Positions 51,757 through 61,079 of a stretch of 64,000 bases of DNA are shown piece by piece; position 1 is the stretch's first letter; every line of letters begins with the position of its first letter. A program made the translations under genes and the position numbers. The DNA comes from Sphingomonas hylomeconis (lineage in GTDB: Bacteria; Pseudomonadota; Alphaproteobacteria; Sphingomonadales; Sphingomonadaceae): NCBI RefSeq assembly GCF_025370105.1, contig NZ_JANQBK010000017.1:62001-126000 (forward strand), in the 5' to 3' direction. The notes below the pieces were generated by a model. It did no database searches. It was given only the letters and a program-made list of their open reading frames with translations, and was not told where the DNA came from.

Positions 51757-53703
51757 TTACTTCGCCAGCGCGATCGTCCGCCGGTACAGCCACACGATCA
51801 GCAGCACGAACACGACTGGCGCGGCCAGCTCGGCCCAACCCGCAAAGCTCTCGCCCACGCCTGCCGGCACCTGCCCGCCGCGCGCCGCAATGACCCCGGC
51901 AAAGCCCACCCCGAACAGGCTCTCGCCGACGATCAGCCCGGTCGCCGCGAGCACGCCCATGCGCTGCGCAAATTCCGGATTGGCCGCCCGCTTGGCGCGG
52001 CGCTCGTAATAATGGCCGATCAGCGCGCCGATCGGGATCAGCAGCGTCAGCGACATCGGCAGATAGATGCCCATGCCGACGGCCAGCGGCGGCAGGCGGA
52101 ACTTGCCGCTGCGGCCGAGCAGTTCGTCGATCGCGATCACCACGATGCCGATCAGCGCGCCGAAGCCAAGCAGGTTCCAGTTGAGATCGCCGCCCAGCAC
52201 GCCCTTGGCCAGGCTGGAGATCAGCGCCGCCTGCGGGGCGGAGAGCGCATTGGGCCCGGCGCCGGGCATGCCGACAAAGCCGAACGAATCCTTCAGCAGG
52301 TTGAGCACCAGCGGGATGACCAGCGAGCCGAACATGACCCCGATGACCAGCGCGACCTGCTGCTTCCACGGCGTCGCACCGACCAGTTGGCCGGTCTTCA
52401 GATCCTGCAGATTGTCGTTCGAGATCGTCGCGATCGAAAACACGATCGCGGTGGTGAACAGCGCATAGGCGATCAGCGCATTGGTCCGCGCGGGATCGGC
52501 ATCATGCCCGAACACCGCGACCAGCAGCAGCGACGCGCCAAGCACCGCGAGGATGCCGACGCCCGAGACGGGCGAGTTGGACGCGCCGATCAGCCCGGCC
52601 ATATAGCCGCACACTGCGGCGATCAGCACGCCGATCACCAGCACGTACAGCACCGTGCCGCCGATCACCGCGAGCGGGAAATCGTGCACCGGCCCGCCGG
52701 CCGAAAAGGTATAGAGCAGCCAGGCGATCGGCGGCAGCGTGAGCAGGATGGCCGCGCCGACGATGCCGATCGGCAGATCGCGCTCGGTCAGCTCCAGCAC
52801 GGAGCCGCCAGCGCGCGCGCGCGACGCGGCCATCGCCGATCGGATCCCGCCGGCGATCGGCCCGAGGATGCGCACCAGCGACCAGATCGCGGCGATGCCG
52901 ATCGTGCCCGCGCCGATGAAGCGCACGTCGCTGCGGAACACCGCGCCGACGATCGTATCGACATCGCCCGGCATCCCGGCGGTGAGATAGGGCATCAGCC
53001 CGGCCCAGGCGATCAGCATGCCGACGAACATCGCCGCGCCGACCGAGATGCCGACGAGATGGCCGACGCCGATCAGCGCCATCGAAAAGCTCGTCGACAC
53101 GCCGGTCGCGCTCGCGCCGATCTTGAAGTTGCGGGCCGCTTCCGCCGCAACCAGCTTGGCGGCGGCGAGCAGGGCGAAGCCGGCCGAAGCCAATGCGGCG
53201 AGGATGATGACGCGCAGGCCGCGGGCATTCTCGGTATCGCCCGCGGCGCCCGCCGTGCCGACCTTCAGCACTTCGGCGGCGGCGACGCCTTCGGGATAGG
53301 GCAGGTCCGATCCGGTCACCAGCGCGCGGCGCAGCGGCACCGACAGCATCACGCCCAGGATGCCGCCGAGCATGCAGACGAACGCCGTGGTCCAGAACGG
53401 AAAGCCCTGCCACCAGCCGACCAGGATCAGCCCCGGCAGCACGAAGATGATCGCCGCCAGCGTGCCCGCCGCCGAGGCGATCGTCTGCACGATATTGTTC
53501 TCGAGGATGTTGGCGCCCTTGAAGAAGCGCAGGATCGCCATCGAGATCACCGCCGCCGGGATCGAGGTTGCGAAGGTCAGGCCGATTTTCAGCCCGAGAT
53601 AGACGTTGGCGGCGGTGAACAGCATCGTGATCAACGCGCCGAGGATGACCCCGCGCAGCGTCAGTTCGGCAAGCGGGCGAGGGGGAACGGGCGCAGTGGC
53701 CAT
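51757..53703 (-). CDS. OPT family oligopeptide transporter
   Basis: A 648-residue inner-membrane protein with 14 or more predicted helices. LTLRGVILGALITMLFTAANVYLGLKIGLTF is the family opening, and GSDLPYPEGVAAAEVLKVG is the OPT signature region. OPT proteins import peptides or metal chelates; the substrate here is not indicated. ATG 53703 is the natural start. The gene stands alone between two palindromic repeats. Confidence 0.92.
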   Translation of the reverse strand: MATAPVPPRPLAELTLRGVILGALITMLFTAANVYLGLKIGLTFATSIPAAVISMAILRFFKGANILENNIVQTIASAAGTLAAIIFVLPGLILVGWWQGFPFWTTAFVCMLGGILGVMLSVPLRRALVTGSDLPYPEGVAAAEVLKVGTAGAAGDTENARGLRVIILAALASAGFALLAAAKLVAAEAARNFKIGASATGVSTSFSMALIGVGHLVGISVGAAMFVGMLIAWAGLMPYLTAGMPGDVDTIVGAVFRSDVRFIGAGTIGIAAIWSLVRILGPIAGGIRSAMAASRARAGGSVLELTERDLPIGIVGAAILLTLPPIAWLLYTFSAGGPVHDFPLAVIGGTVLYVLVIGVLIAAVCGYMAGLIGASNSPVSGVGILAVLGASLLLVAVFGHDADPARTNALIAYALFTTAIVFSIATISNDNLQDLKTGQLVGATPWKQQVALVIGVMFGSLVIPLVLNLLKDSFGFVGMPGAGPNALSAPQAALISSLAKGVLGGDLNWNLLGFGALIGIVVIAIDELLGRSGKFRLPPLAVGMGIYLPMSLTLLIPIGALIGHYYERRAKRAANPEFAQRMGVLAATGLIVGESLFGVGFAGVIAARGGQVPAGVGESFAGWAELAAPVVFVLLIVWLYRRTIALAK

Positions 53704-53806
53704 GAAACGAGGTCTCCGGAAAGGCGTGCGGCTATCGTGGCATAAGCTGACGAAAGGTGGATAGCGGAATTAGCGATCTCGGGCGCGTGGCGCGCTCCTT
53801 TAGCCG

Positions 53807-53908
53807 TTCCCCGGCGAAGGCCGGGGCCCAGGAGCGACGGCGCAGGTGACGATGCGCAGCGCTAGCTAATCACCGTTCCGTGACTGGGCCCCGGCCTTCG
53901 CCGGGGAA
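53807..53908. repeat. Perfect 25-bp inverted repeat, CCCCGGCGAAGG family
   Basis: Left arm 53807-53831 (TTCCCCGGCGAAGGCCGGGG then CCCAG) is the exact complement of 53884-53908. Spacer 52 bp. A sister with slightly different arms is at 63080-63175. It occupies most of the 233-nt gap between OPT and M20 genes. Confidence 0.92.
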
Positions 53909-53936
53909 GCGCTAGAGGGGAAGCGTCGCGCGCCGC

Positions 53937-55145
53937 TCAATCGAAGCCGTGGTTCAGGAACCGCTCGGCCAGCGCACAATGCATTGCCACGCCCTTGGCC
54001 ATCACGTCCTCGCGGATCGTCATCTTGGTATTGTGCAGCGGCGGATTGGTGCGTGGGTCGGTACCCTCCGGCGCCACGCCGACGAACGCCATCGCCCCCG
54101 GAATCTCGCGCAGCACATAGGAAAAATCCTCGCCGCCCATCATCGGCGCGGGCATCGTTTGGTACGCGCTGATCCGCTCGGCGACGGCGCGGATCATGGC
54201 GACGGCGCGGGGATCGTTCTCGGTCACCGGATAGCCTTCGTCGATGCGCAGCTCGGCGGTGCAGCCATGCGCCAGCGCGATATGCTCGACCAGCCGGGCT
54301 ATCCCGGCGCGCGCCTGTTCGCGCGTGGCGTGGCTCAGCGTGCGCAGCGTCCCCTTCATCTCGACGCGCTCGGGCACGATATTATAGGCTGATCCCGCCT
54401 CGATCTTGGTGATCGACAGCACGGCAGGATCGGTAACCGCGATCTGTCGCGCGATGAAGCTGCTCAGCGCAGTGACGATCTCGCACGCCACCGGGATCGG
54501 ATCGAGGCAATCGTGCGGCATCGCGGCATGCCCGCCGCGGCCGTGCACCGTGATGTTGATCGCGTCGGTCGAGGCGAGCAGCGGCCCGTTGCGGCTGACG
54601 AACGTGCCGGCCGGCATGTTGGGCGAGATGTGCAGCGCAAAGGCGGCTTCCGGCGCGGGATCGGCAAGCAACCCGTCCTCGATCATGAAGCGCGCGCCGT
54701 GATAGCCCTCTTCGCCGGGCTGGAACATGAACACGATCGTGCCGGGGAGGTCCTCGCGCCGCGCGCTCAGCGCCCGCGCCGCGCCAACCAGCATGGCGGT
54801 GTGCGAATCATGCCCGCAGGCGTGCATCGCGCCCGGCACCGTGCTGGCGAAGGGCAGGCCGGTTTCCTCCTGCATCGGCAGCGCATCGTGATCGCCGCGC
54901 AGCAATACGGTCCGGCCATTGTCGCGCCCACCGCGCAGGATCGCGATCAGCCCGGTGGTCGAGGTGCTGGTGCGGATCTCGAGCGGCAGCCCGGCGAGCG
55001 CGGCGCGGATCTTGTCGGCGGTGCGCGGGCAGTGCAGCCCGACTTCCGGATCGGCATGGATCGCGCGGCGCAGCTCAATCACGTCGGCGAGCTCGGCTTC
55101 GCCCACGGCGTTCCAGTCGGTTTGCGGGGCGCTGTCGAAGGTCAT
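53937..55145 (-). CDS. M20 family amidohydrolase (hippurate-hydrolase type)
   Basis: A 402-residue zinc amidohydrolase of the M20D/HipO group. Metal-site residues lie in MHACGHDSHTAML (Cys110, His112), GEEGYHGA (Glu145-Glu146) and a C-terminal HNTKM; the lid domain has HGRGGHAAMPH. It removes acyl groups from N-acyl amino acids or similar compounds. ATG 55145 has AAGGAA 8 nt upstream; the in-frame sequence before it is repeat translation. No signal peptide, so cytosolic. Confidence 0.92.
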   Translation of the reverse strand: MTFDSAPQTDWNAVGEAELADVIELRRAIHADPEVGLHCPRTADKIRAALAGLPLEIRTSTSTTGLIAILRGGRDNGRTVLLRGDHDALPMQEETGLPFASTVPGAMHACGHDSHTAMLVGAARALSARREDLPGTIVFMFQPGEEGYHGARFMIEDGLLADPAPEAAFALHISPNMPAGTFVSRNGPLLASTDAINITVHGRGGHAAMPHDCLDPIPVACEIVTALSSFIARQIAVTDPAVLSITKIEAGSAYNIVPERVEMKGTLRTLSHATREQARAGIARLVEHIALAHGCTAELRIDEGYPVTENDPRAVAMIRAVAERISAYQTMPAPMMGGEDFSYVLREIPGAMAFVGVAPEGTDPRTNPPLHNTKMTIREDVMAKGVAMHCALAERFLNHGFD

Positions 55146-55181
55146 GAAGCTGATTCCTTGAGAAGTTTGGACACCCATACA

Positions 55182-55200
55182 CCTCTCCCATCGGGAGAGG
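55182..55200. repeat. Small hairpin between M20 and HerA-like genes
   Basis: CCTCTCCC pairs with GGGAGAGG around ATC. It is followed by a purine-rich GAGGGTGAGGG stretch and then the larger compound repeat at 55258. Confidence 0.55.
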
Positions 55201-55257
55201 GAGGGGCCCGCCGCGCAAGCGGTGGGAGGGTGAGGGCGACTGGCGTGGCCTGAGAAT

Positions 55258-55389
55258 CCCCCCTCCCTGCAAGGGAGGGGGAGGGGTAGGGGGTGGGTGG
55301 CGTCCCGGTGGGTAGCAGGCGCGGATCCCGTCGCGCACCGTAGCGCGTGCATCGACCCACCCCCGGCCCCTCCCTTGCAGGGAGGGGGG
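55258..55389. repeat. Compound inverted repeat of the CCCTCCC family, second copy
   Basis: Hairpins CCCTCCCTGCAAGGGAGGG and CCCTCCCTTGCAGGGAGGG are joined by GGGGGTGGGTGG and CGACCCACCCCCGG. It closely resembles 6720-6816 and fills most of the 248-nt gap between the HerA-like gene (stop 55394) and the M20 gene. Confidence 0.88.
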
Positions 55390-55393
55390 AATG

Positions 55394-57073
55394 CTACCGC
55401 CCCCGGAACAGCCCGCCCAGCACGCCGCGCACCAGGCCGCCGACGATCCCGCCGGCCTTGCTGCGCGACGAGCCGAACACCGCCTTCGTCACTTCATTGG
55501 CGACGCTTCGCCCCACCGCCGAGGAGACGCTGCGCGTCGCCGAGGTGACGGCGCGGTTCCAGGGGGAGTTTGCCGCCTCGCGTTCCACCGCTTTCTCCGC
55601 CTGCGCGGCGAGCCGCGCCTGGCGGTCCGCCTCGCGCTGGTCGGCGAGCCGCTGGCGTTCCGCTTCGCGCGCGGCCTTGGCGTCGTCCTTGGCCTGCAGC
55701 GCGGCGGCCTTGTCCGCCTCGGTTTGCGCCTTGGCTTCGGCGGCGGCCGCCTTGGCCTCCGCGGCCTTGCCTGCCAGCAGTTCCTCGGCCGATTCGCGAT
55801 CGACCAACGCATCGTATTTGTCACCGATCGGATCGGTCTGGATCAGCACGCCGCGCTCGACCGGCGTGACCGGCCCGACGCGGCTGCGCGGCGGCTTGAT
55901 CAGCGTGCGCTCGACCGGGGAGGGGGCGCCATCCGGCAGCAAGAGCGAAACCAGCGCTTCGCCGACCTTGAGTTCGGTGATCGCGGTCTCGACATCGATA
56001 CCAGGATTGGCGCGGAACGTGGTCGCCGCCGATTTGACCGCCGCCTGGTCGCGCGGCGTGAACGCGCGCAGCGCATGCTGCACGCGGTTGCCGAGCTGTC
56101 CGGCGACGGTGTCGGGGATGTCGATCGGGTTCTGCGTGATGAAATAGATGCCGACGCCCTTCGATCGGATCAGCCGCACGACCTGCTCGATCTTCTCGAG
56201 CAACGCCTTGGGCGCCTCGTCGAACAGCAGATGCGCCTCGTCGAAGAAGAAGCAGAGCGTCGGCTTGTCGGGATCGCCGATCTCGGGGAGATGCTCGAAC
56301 AATTCGCTCATCAGCCACAGCAGGAAGGTCGAATAGAGCTTGGGGCTGGCCATCAATTTGTCGGCGGCGAGGATGTTGACGATGCCGCGGCCGGTATCGT
56401 CCACGCCGATGAAATCGTCGAGATCGAGCGCCGGCTCGCCGAAGAAGTGATCGGCGCCCTGACTGCGGAGCTGCAGCAGCGCGCGCTGGATCGTCCCCAG
56501 GCTCGGCTTGGAGACATTGCCATAGGTGGTGGTCAGCTCGGCCGCGCGCTCGCCGCAATGGACCAGCATTGCCTGCAGATCGTCGAGATCGAGCAGCAGC
56601 AGCCCGTCCTGGTCGGCGACGTGGAACGCGATGTTGAGCACGCCTTCCTGCACCTCGTTGAGATCGAGCAGCCGCGCGAGCAGCAACGGCCCCGTTTCGC
56701 TGACGGTGGTGCGGATCGGATGGCCCTGCTCGCCATACAGATCCCAGAACTGCACCGGATTGTCGGCATAGGACCAGTCGGTGTCGCCGATCTCCGCGGC
56801 GCGCGCGGCGAAGATCGCGTGGCTCTTGGCGAGCGGTGAGCCGGCCATGGCGAGACCGGAAAGGTCGCCCTTCACGTCGGCGACGAAGCACGGCACGCCG
56901 CGCGCGGAAAAGCCCTCGATGATGCCCTGCAGCGTCACCGTCTTGCCGGTGCCGGTCGCGCCCGCGATCAGGCCGTGGCGGTTGGCGCGCTTGAGTTCGA
57001 GCTGTTGGGGATGCTCGCCACCGGGGCCGCTGCCGATGAAGATTGGGCCGATGAAAATGGGTCCGTCCGCCAT
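55394..57073 (-). CDS. HerA-like (DUF853) ATPase
   Basis: A 559-residue ATPase of the HerA/FtsK superfamily (DUF853/YjgR type). Walker A is GATGTGKT (38-45); [13 protein letters not shown] and [16 protein letters not shown] carry Walker B-type acids, and [25 protein letters not shown] is typical of the family. The C-terminal third (about 430-510) is a long Ala/Glu/Lys/Arg helix that may form a coiled coil. Function of DUF853 is not known. ATG 57073 has AGGAG upstream. Confidence 0.88.
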   Translation of the reverse strand: MADGPIFIGPIFIGSGPGGEHPQQLELKRANRHGLIAGATGTGKTVTLQGIIEGFSARGVPCFVADVKGDLSGLAMAGSPLAKSHAIFAARAAEIGDTDWSYADNPVQFWDLYGEQGHPIRTTVSETGPLLLARLLDLNEVQEGVLNIAFHVADQDGLLLLDLDDLQAMLVHCGERAAELTTTYGNVSKPSLGTIQRALLQLRSQGADHFFGEPALDLDDFIGVDDTGRGIVNILAADKLMASPKLYSTFLLWLMSELFEHLPEIGDPDKPTLCFFFDEAHLLFDEAPKALLEKIEQVVRLIRSKGVGIYFITQNPIDIPDTVAGQLGNRVQHALRAFTPRDQAAVKSAATTFRANPGIDVETAITELKVGEALVSLLLPDGAPSPVERTLIKPPRSRVGPVTPVERGVLIQTDPIGDKYDALVDRESAEELLAGKAAEAKAAAAEAKAQTEADKAAALQAKDDAKAAREAERQRLADQREADRQARLAAQAEKAVEREAANSPWNRAVTSATRSVSSAVGRSVANEVTKAVFGSSRSKAGGIVGGLVRGVLGGLFRGR

Positions 57074-57160
57074 GATCGCTCCTGCTTGATGGCCGCGCTT
57101 ATCGCGCGTTTGCCGGAACGAGGAAATGGCCTTGTTGATGCAGAGCAACGCCCCCACACC

Positions 57161-57251
57161 CCGTCATCCTGACGAATGTCAGGATCCATCGTGCAACAGG
57201 GACGATCGGACATGAGGCACGATGGATCCTGAATCGAGTTCAGGATGACGG
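57161..57251. repeat. Palindromic repeat, CATCCTGAA family, copy 3
   Basis: CCGTCATCCTGACGAATGTC and GATCCTGAATCGAGTTCAGG arms enclose a centre that matches 51656-51746 in reverse orientation. It fills the space between the HerA-like gene (start 57073) and the degP terminator hairpin. Confidence 0.88.
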
Positions 57252-57280
57252 CGGTTGATTGGGGGGGGCGGACAAACAAA

Positions 57281-57307
57281 ATCGCCCCGGAACCAGTCCG
57301 GGGCGAT
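57281..57307. terminator. Hairpin terminator after degP
   Basis: ATCGCCCCGGA (57281-57291) pairs with TCCGGGGCGAT (57297-57307) around ACCAG; 28 nt past the degP stop on the minus strand, with an ACAAACAAA stretch that becomes a T-rich tail on that strand. Confidence 0.8.
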
Positions 57308-57335
57308 GCTGTAGAACCACTTGGCAGGCGGTGAC

Positions 57336-58874
57336 TTACTGCTTGATCTTGACCGGCACGAACGCCTTGACCGGGCTGGCGCGCTGCACCAGCAGCAGCA
57401 CCTGCGGGCGGCCCGCCGCCTTGGCGGCGTTGACCGCCGCGACCAGTTCGGCCTGCGTGCGCACCGGCGTGCTGTTGACCGCGGTGACCACGTCGCCGCG
57501 CTTCAGCTTCTGCGCCGCATCGCTGCCCGGATCGACCGCGGCGATCACCACGCCCTGCGTCTGCGCGTCCACGCCGACCGCGCGGGCGATGCCCGGCGTC
57601 ATCGGCTGGACGGTGAGGCCCAGCACGTTGCCGGTCGCCGGCACGGCCGTCGCCGAATCGTCGTCGCCGTCCTTGCCGAACCCGCCATCGTCGCTGCCGC
57701 CATTGACCAGCGCGGCGAGTTTCTCCGCCGCCGGGCGCGCCACCACGGTGGCGTTGAGCGTCATCGCGCGGCCGTCGCGCAGCACCTCGAGCCGTGCCGC
57801 CTGGCCCGGCTTCACGTTGGAGACGAGATAGGACAGGGTCGAATCCGGCGTCACCGCGACGCCGTTGACCTTGGTCACCACGTCGCCGGCGCGCAGGCCG
57901 GCCTTGGCCGCCGGGCCGCTCGGCTCGACCCCGGCGATCAGCTCGCCCTGGTTCTTGGCGATGCCGAGCGCCGCGGCGGCATCGTCGCCGATCGCCCCGC
58001 CCAGCGTCACGCCAAGATAGCCGCGACTGATCGTGCCGCCTTTCATGAACGTGTCGATGATCGGCTTGGCGGTGGCCGCCGGAATGGCGAAGCCGATGCC
58101 GATATTGCCGCCGGTCTGCGAGAAGATCTGGCTGTTTACGCCGATGACGTTGCCGTTCAGATCGAACATCGGCCCGCCGGAATTGCCCTGGTTGATCGAG
58201 GCATCGGTCTGGATGAAGCGGTCATAGGCGCCGCCCTGGCCGGTGACGCGGTTGATCGCCGAGATGATCCCGGCGGTCACCGTGCCGCCGAGGCCGAACG
58301 GCTCGCCGATCGCCAGCACCCAATCGCCGACGCGCGCGCCGCCCGAATCGCCGAAGCGCACGAACGGCAGGCCGGTCGCATCGATCTTGAGCAGCGCCAG
58401 ATCGGATTCGCGATCCTGGCCGATCACCCGCGCGACATATTCCTTGTTGTTCGACAGCGTGACGGCGATCGAATTGACCGTCGCGCCGCGCGCACCGGGG
58501 CTGATCACATGCGCATTGGTTACGACATAGCCGTCATGCGAGATCAGGAAGCCCGAGCCCAAGGACGCGCCCTCGCGCTTGACCGGGGCGCCGTTCTGGC
58601 CACCGCCGAACAGGTCGCCGAACGGCGTGCCGGCGAACGGATTGGCCTGCTGCTGCTGGACGATGGTCTGCTTGGTCGAGATGTTGACCACCGCCGGCTG
58701 CAGCTTGGCGACCATGTCGGCAAAGCTCATCGGCGCGCCGGCCTTGGGCGCGGCAGCCTGGATCGCGCCCGGCTCGTTCTGCGCGGTCTGTGCGCTGGCC
58801 TGGGGCTGATAGATCATGGTGGCGGCGGTGCCGCTCAGCAGCAGGGCACCAGTGATAGCGTAAGCATAACGCAC
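57336..58874 (-). CDS. degP: Periplasmic Do-family serine protease
   Basis: A 512-residue DegP/DegQ-type protease and chaperone. An N-terminal export signal (RYAYAITGALLLSGTAATM) precedes a Q-rich linker. The catalytic triad is His122 (VVTNAHV), Asp158 (ESDLALLKID) and Ser232 (INQGNSGGPMF). Two PDZ domains follow (ISRGYLGVTLGG... and NVLGLTVQPMTPGIARAVG...). It degrades misfolded envelope proteins. The start is GTG 58874 with GAGAGGAAG upstream. It stands 107 nt downstream of hflC on the same strand and probably has its own promoter. Confidence 0.94.
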   Translation of the reverse strand: MRYAYAITGALLLSGTAATMIYQPQASAQTAQNEPGAIQAAAPKAGAPMSFADMVAKLQPAVVNISTKQTIVQQQQANPFAGTPFGDLFGGGQNGAPVKREGASLGSGFLISHDGYVVTNAHVISPGARGATVNSIAVTLSNNKEYVARVIGQDRESDLALLKIDATGLPFVRFGDSGGARVGDWVLAIGEPFGLGGTVTAGIISAINRVTGQGGAYDRFIQTDASINQGNSGGPMFDLNGNVIGVNSQIFSQTGGNIGIGFAIPAATAKPIIDTFMKGGTISRGYLGVTLGGAIGDDAAAALGIAKNQGELIAGVEPSGPAAKAGLRAGDVVTKVNGVAVTPDSTLSYLVSNVKPGQAARLEVLRDGRAMTLNATVVARPAAEKLAALVNGGSDDGGFGKDGDDDSATAVPATGNVLGLTVQPMTPGIARAVGVDAQTQGVVIAAVDPGSDAAQKLKRGDVVTAVNSTPVRTQAELVAAVNAAKAAGRPQVLLLVQRASPVKAFVPVKIKQ

Positions 58875-58981
58875 GTGGATATCTTCCTCTCGAATGCCGG
58901 GACGCAATGCCGCTTCTGTGACGGTCGCTTGCTGAACGGCGATTGAATATGAACGGACCGACAATATCGGCTGCGAAAATC

Positions 58982-59857
58982 TTAGCGGTCGCGGCCCTGG
59001 AATTCGCGAAGATAGGCATTGTTGGGCGACAGGACCAGCGCGGTGGAACCACGCGGCTTGCCGTCATTGTTGGTGCCGAACGTGTAGCGGTAGGACTGCA
59101 TCGCACGATAGAAATCGTAGAATTGCGGATCCTTGTTGAACGCCTCGGCGTAGATCTTGGCGGCATTGGCGTCGGCCTCGGCGCGGATGATCTGCGCCTG
59201 TTGCTGGCCACGCGCGGTGATCGTCGCCGATTCCTGCTGCCGCGCAGTGCGCATCCGCTGCAGCGCGCTTTCCAGCGGGCTGCCGGTCGGCAGGTCGGCG
59301 CGCTTGATCCGCACGTCGACGATCTGCACGCCATACTGGCTCGCCTGGCGCTGCAGCCCGGCCTGGATATTGTCCATCACCTGGCCACGCTCGGGGCTGA
59401 GCAAGGCGGCGAACGGCCGCTTGCCGAGCTCGTTGCGCAGCGCCGAGCCGAGCAGCGGGCTGAGCTGCGCGATCACGCGCTGCTCGGTGTCGCTGGCACT
59501 GCCGGTCGAGACGACGGCCTTGAGCGGATCGACCACGCGGAAGCGGGCGAACGCGTCGACCGACAGGCGCAGCTGGTCGGTCGAGAGCACCTGCGTGTCC
59601 TGCAGCTCGACATCGAGCACGCGCTTGTCGATCCAGATCAGCCGGTCGAGGAACGGCAGGCGGAAGATCATCCCCGCGCCGGTCGCGCCGAACGGCTGGC
59701 CGGGCTGCCAGCGATTGACCGTGCGATAGGGGTTTTCCAGCCGCAGGATCACGACCTGCTTGGTTTCGGGCACGATGCTCGCGGTGCTGAAGATCAGGAT
59801 CAGCACGAGCAGAGCGACGATGCCGGCGGCGATGGGATTGCGGAACAGAGTCTTCAC
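58982..59857 (-). CDS. hflC: FtsH protease modulator HflC
   Basis: A 291-residue SPFH/band-7 protein with one N-terminal helix (PIAAGIVALLVLILIFSTASIV). TKQVVILRLENPYRTV, VDARFRVVDPLKAV-type and RIKRADLPTGSPLESALQRMR are family stretches, and ARGQQQAQIIRAEADANAAKIYAEAF is the coiled coil. With HflK it forms a ring around FtsH in the inner membrane and limits its proteolysis. The GTG start overlaps the hflK stop (GTGA). Confidence 0.95.
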   Translation of the reverse strand: MKTLFRNPIAAGIVALLVLILIFSTASIVPETKQVVILRLENPYRTVNRWQPGQPFGATGAGMIFRLPFLDRLIWIDKRVLDVELQDTQVLSTDQLRLSVDAFARFRVVDPLKAVVSTGSASDTEQRVIAQLSPLLGSALRNELGKRPFAALLSPERGQVMDNIQAGLQRQASQYGVQIVDVRIKRADLPTGSPLESALQRMRTARQQESATITARGQQQAQIIRAEADANAAKIYAEAFNKDPQFYDFYRAMQSYRYTFGTNNDGKPRGSTALVLSPNNAYLREFQGRDR

Positions 59858-61008
59858 TGGGCGGCTCCTGCGGCCGGGGCGGGTTGCCGGGCGGGCGCCG
59901 GGGTCGCCTCGGGCACGGCATCGGGCAGGCGGCGCGCGGCGGCGCCGTTGAGCGGCAGGTACGGCACCACGCCGGGCGCTTCGATGATCGTCTTGTCGCT
60001 CTTCGCCAGCACGCCTTCCATCGTCTCGTAATACATGCGGCGGCGCGTCACTTCGGGCGCCAGGCGATATTGCTCATAGACCTTGTCGAACGACGTCGCC
60101 TCGCCCTGTGCATAGGCCAGGGTCTGCGCGGCATAGCCGCGCGCGGCGTTGATATTGCCGACAGCGGCCTGCTGCGCCGCGCTGACCGCCTTGAAATCGT
60201 CGATCACCGCCTCGGGCGCCTGGCTCTGCTTGATCGACACGCCCTGGATGCGCACGCCGGCATTATAGCTGTCGAGCACTTCCTGCATGATCTGCTGCAC
60301 GCGCGTCTCGACCACACCGCGGCCCGAGCCGATCGCATCGTCGAGCGAGGTCGTGGCGATCGCCGCGCGCATCGCACTTTCCGCCGTCGCGCGTACCGTC
60401 TCGCGCGGGTTGGCGATCTGGAACGCATAATCCTGCGCGTTCACGATCTGCCAGCGCACCGAATAGGCCAGGTCGATGATGTTCTGGTCGGATGTCAGCA
60501 CGAGGTTCTCGCCGCTGCCGCCCTGTCCGGCAGGAAAGTCGTCGGTGTTGATCTGCTGCACGTCCACCTTCGTCACCGCGTTGAACGGCGCCGGCAGCGT
60601 CAGGCGGATGCCCGGCTCCAGCGTGCCCGAATAGGCGCCGAAGAAGGTCACCACGCCGCGCTGTTGCGGGCCGATCTGGTGGAAGCTGGTGAACAGGATC
60701 CACACCGCGAAGATCAGGCCGACGCCGATCGCCCAGAGCGAGCGGGCATTGGGCGCGCCCGGCATGCCGGAGAAACCGCCGCCGCCATTGCCGCCGCCGC
60801 CCCCCCCGCCGCCACGTGCACGGCGCAGGAATTCGTCGAGCGCGGTCGGTTTGGCGCCGCCGCGCGGGCTGCCCGGCGGCACGGCCCAGGGGTTGCGCGG
60901 GCCTCCATCGTTACCGGAATTGCCATTGGGGCCATTGCCCCACGGGCTCTTCGGCGCATCGGCATTGAGGATAGTGAAGCGCTGGAGCCAGCCGGTGAGG
61001 ATCGTCAT
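59854..61008 (-). CDS. hflK: FtsH protease modulator HflK
   Basis: A 384-residue SPFH protein. The N-terminal 80 residues are low-complexity, with Asn/Gly/Pro segments and an eight-glycine run encoded near 60781-60822, then a membrane helix (SLWAIGVGLIFAVWILFTS, about 90-108) and the band-7 domain with IGPQQRGVVTFFGAYSGTL and KQSQAPEAVIDDFKAVSAAQQA. The glycine-rich cytosolic leader is common in HflK. It is the first gene of hflKC; 71 nt separate it from mrp on the other strand. Confidence 0.95.
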   Translation of the reverse strand: MTILTGWLQRFTILNADAPKSPWGNGPNGNSGNDGGPRNPWAVPPGSPRGGAKPTALDEFLRRARGGGGGGGGNGGGGFSGMPGAPNARSLWAIGVGLIFAVWILFTSFHQIGPQQRGVVTFFGAYSGTLEPGIRLTLPAPFNAVTKVDVQQINTDDFPAGQGGSGENLVLTSDQNIIDLAYSVRWQIVNAQDYAFQIANPRETVRATAESAMRAAIATTSLDDAIGSGRGVVETRVQQIMQEVLDSYNAGVRIQGVSIKQSQAPEAVIDDFKAVSAAQQAAVGNINAARGYAAQTLAYAQGEATSFDKVYEQYRLAPEVTRRRMYYETMEGVLAKSDKTIIEAPGVVPYLPLNGAAARRLPDAVPEATPAPARQPAPAAGAAQ

Positions 61009-61079
61009 GCCATCTTTATAGGTAGGAAGCGTTCACAAAAACAGTGGCAAGCGGCGTCGGCACGCCTATCTGCGCGACA

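Noticed and set aside
60781..60822. Run of glycine codons in hflK as a possible repeat expansion
   Set aside because: Glycine-rich N-terminal regions are common in HflK proteins; no repeat unit beyond single codons is present.
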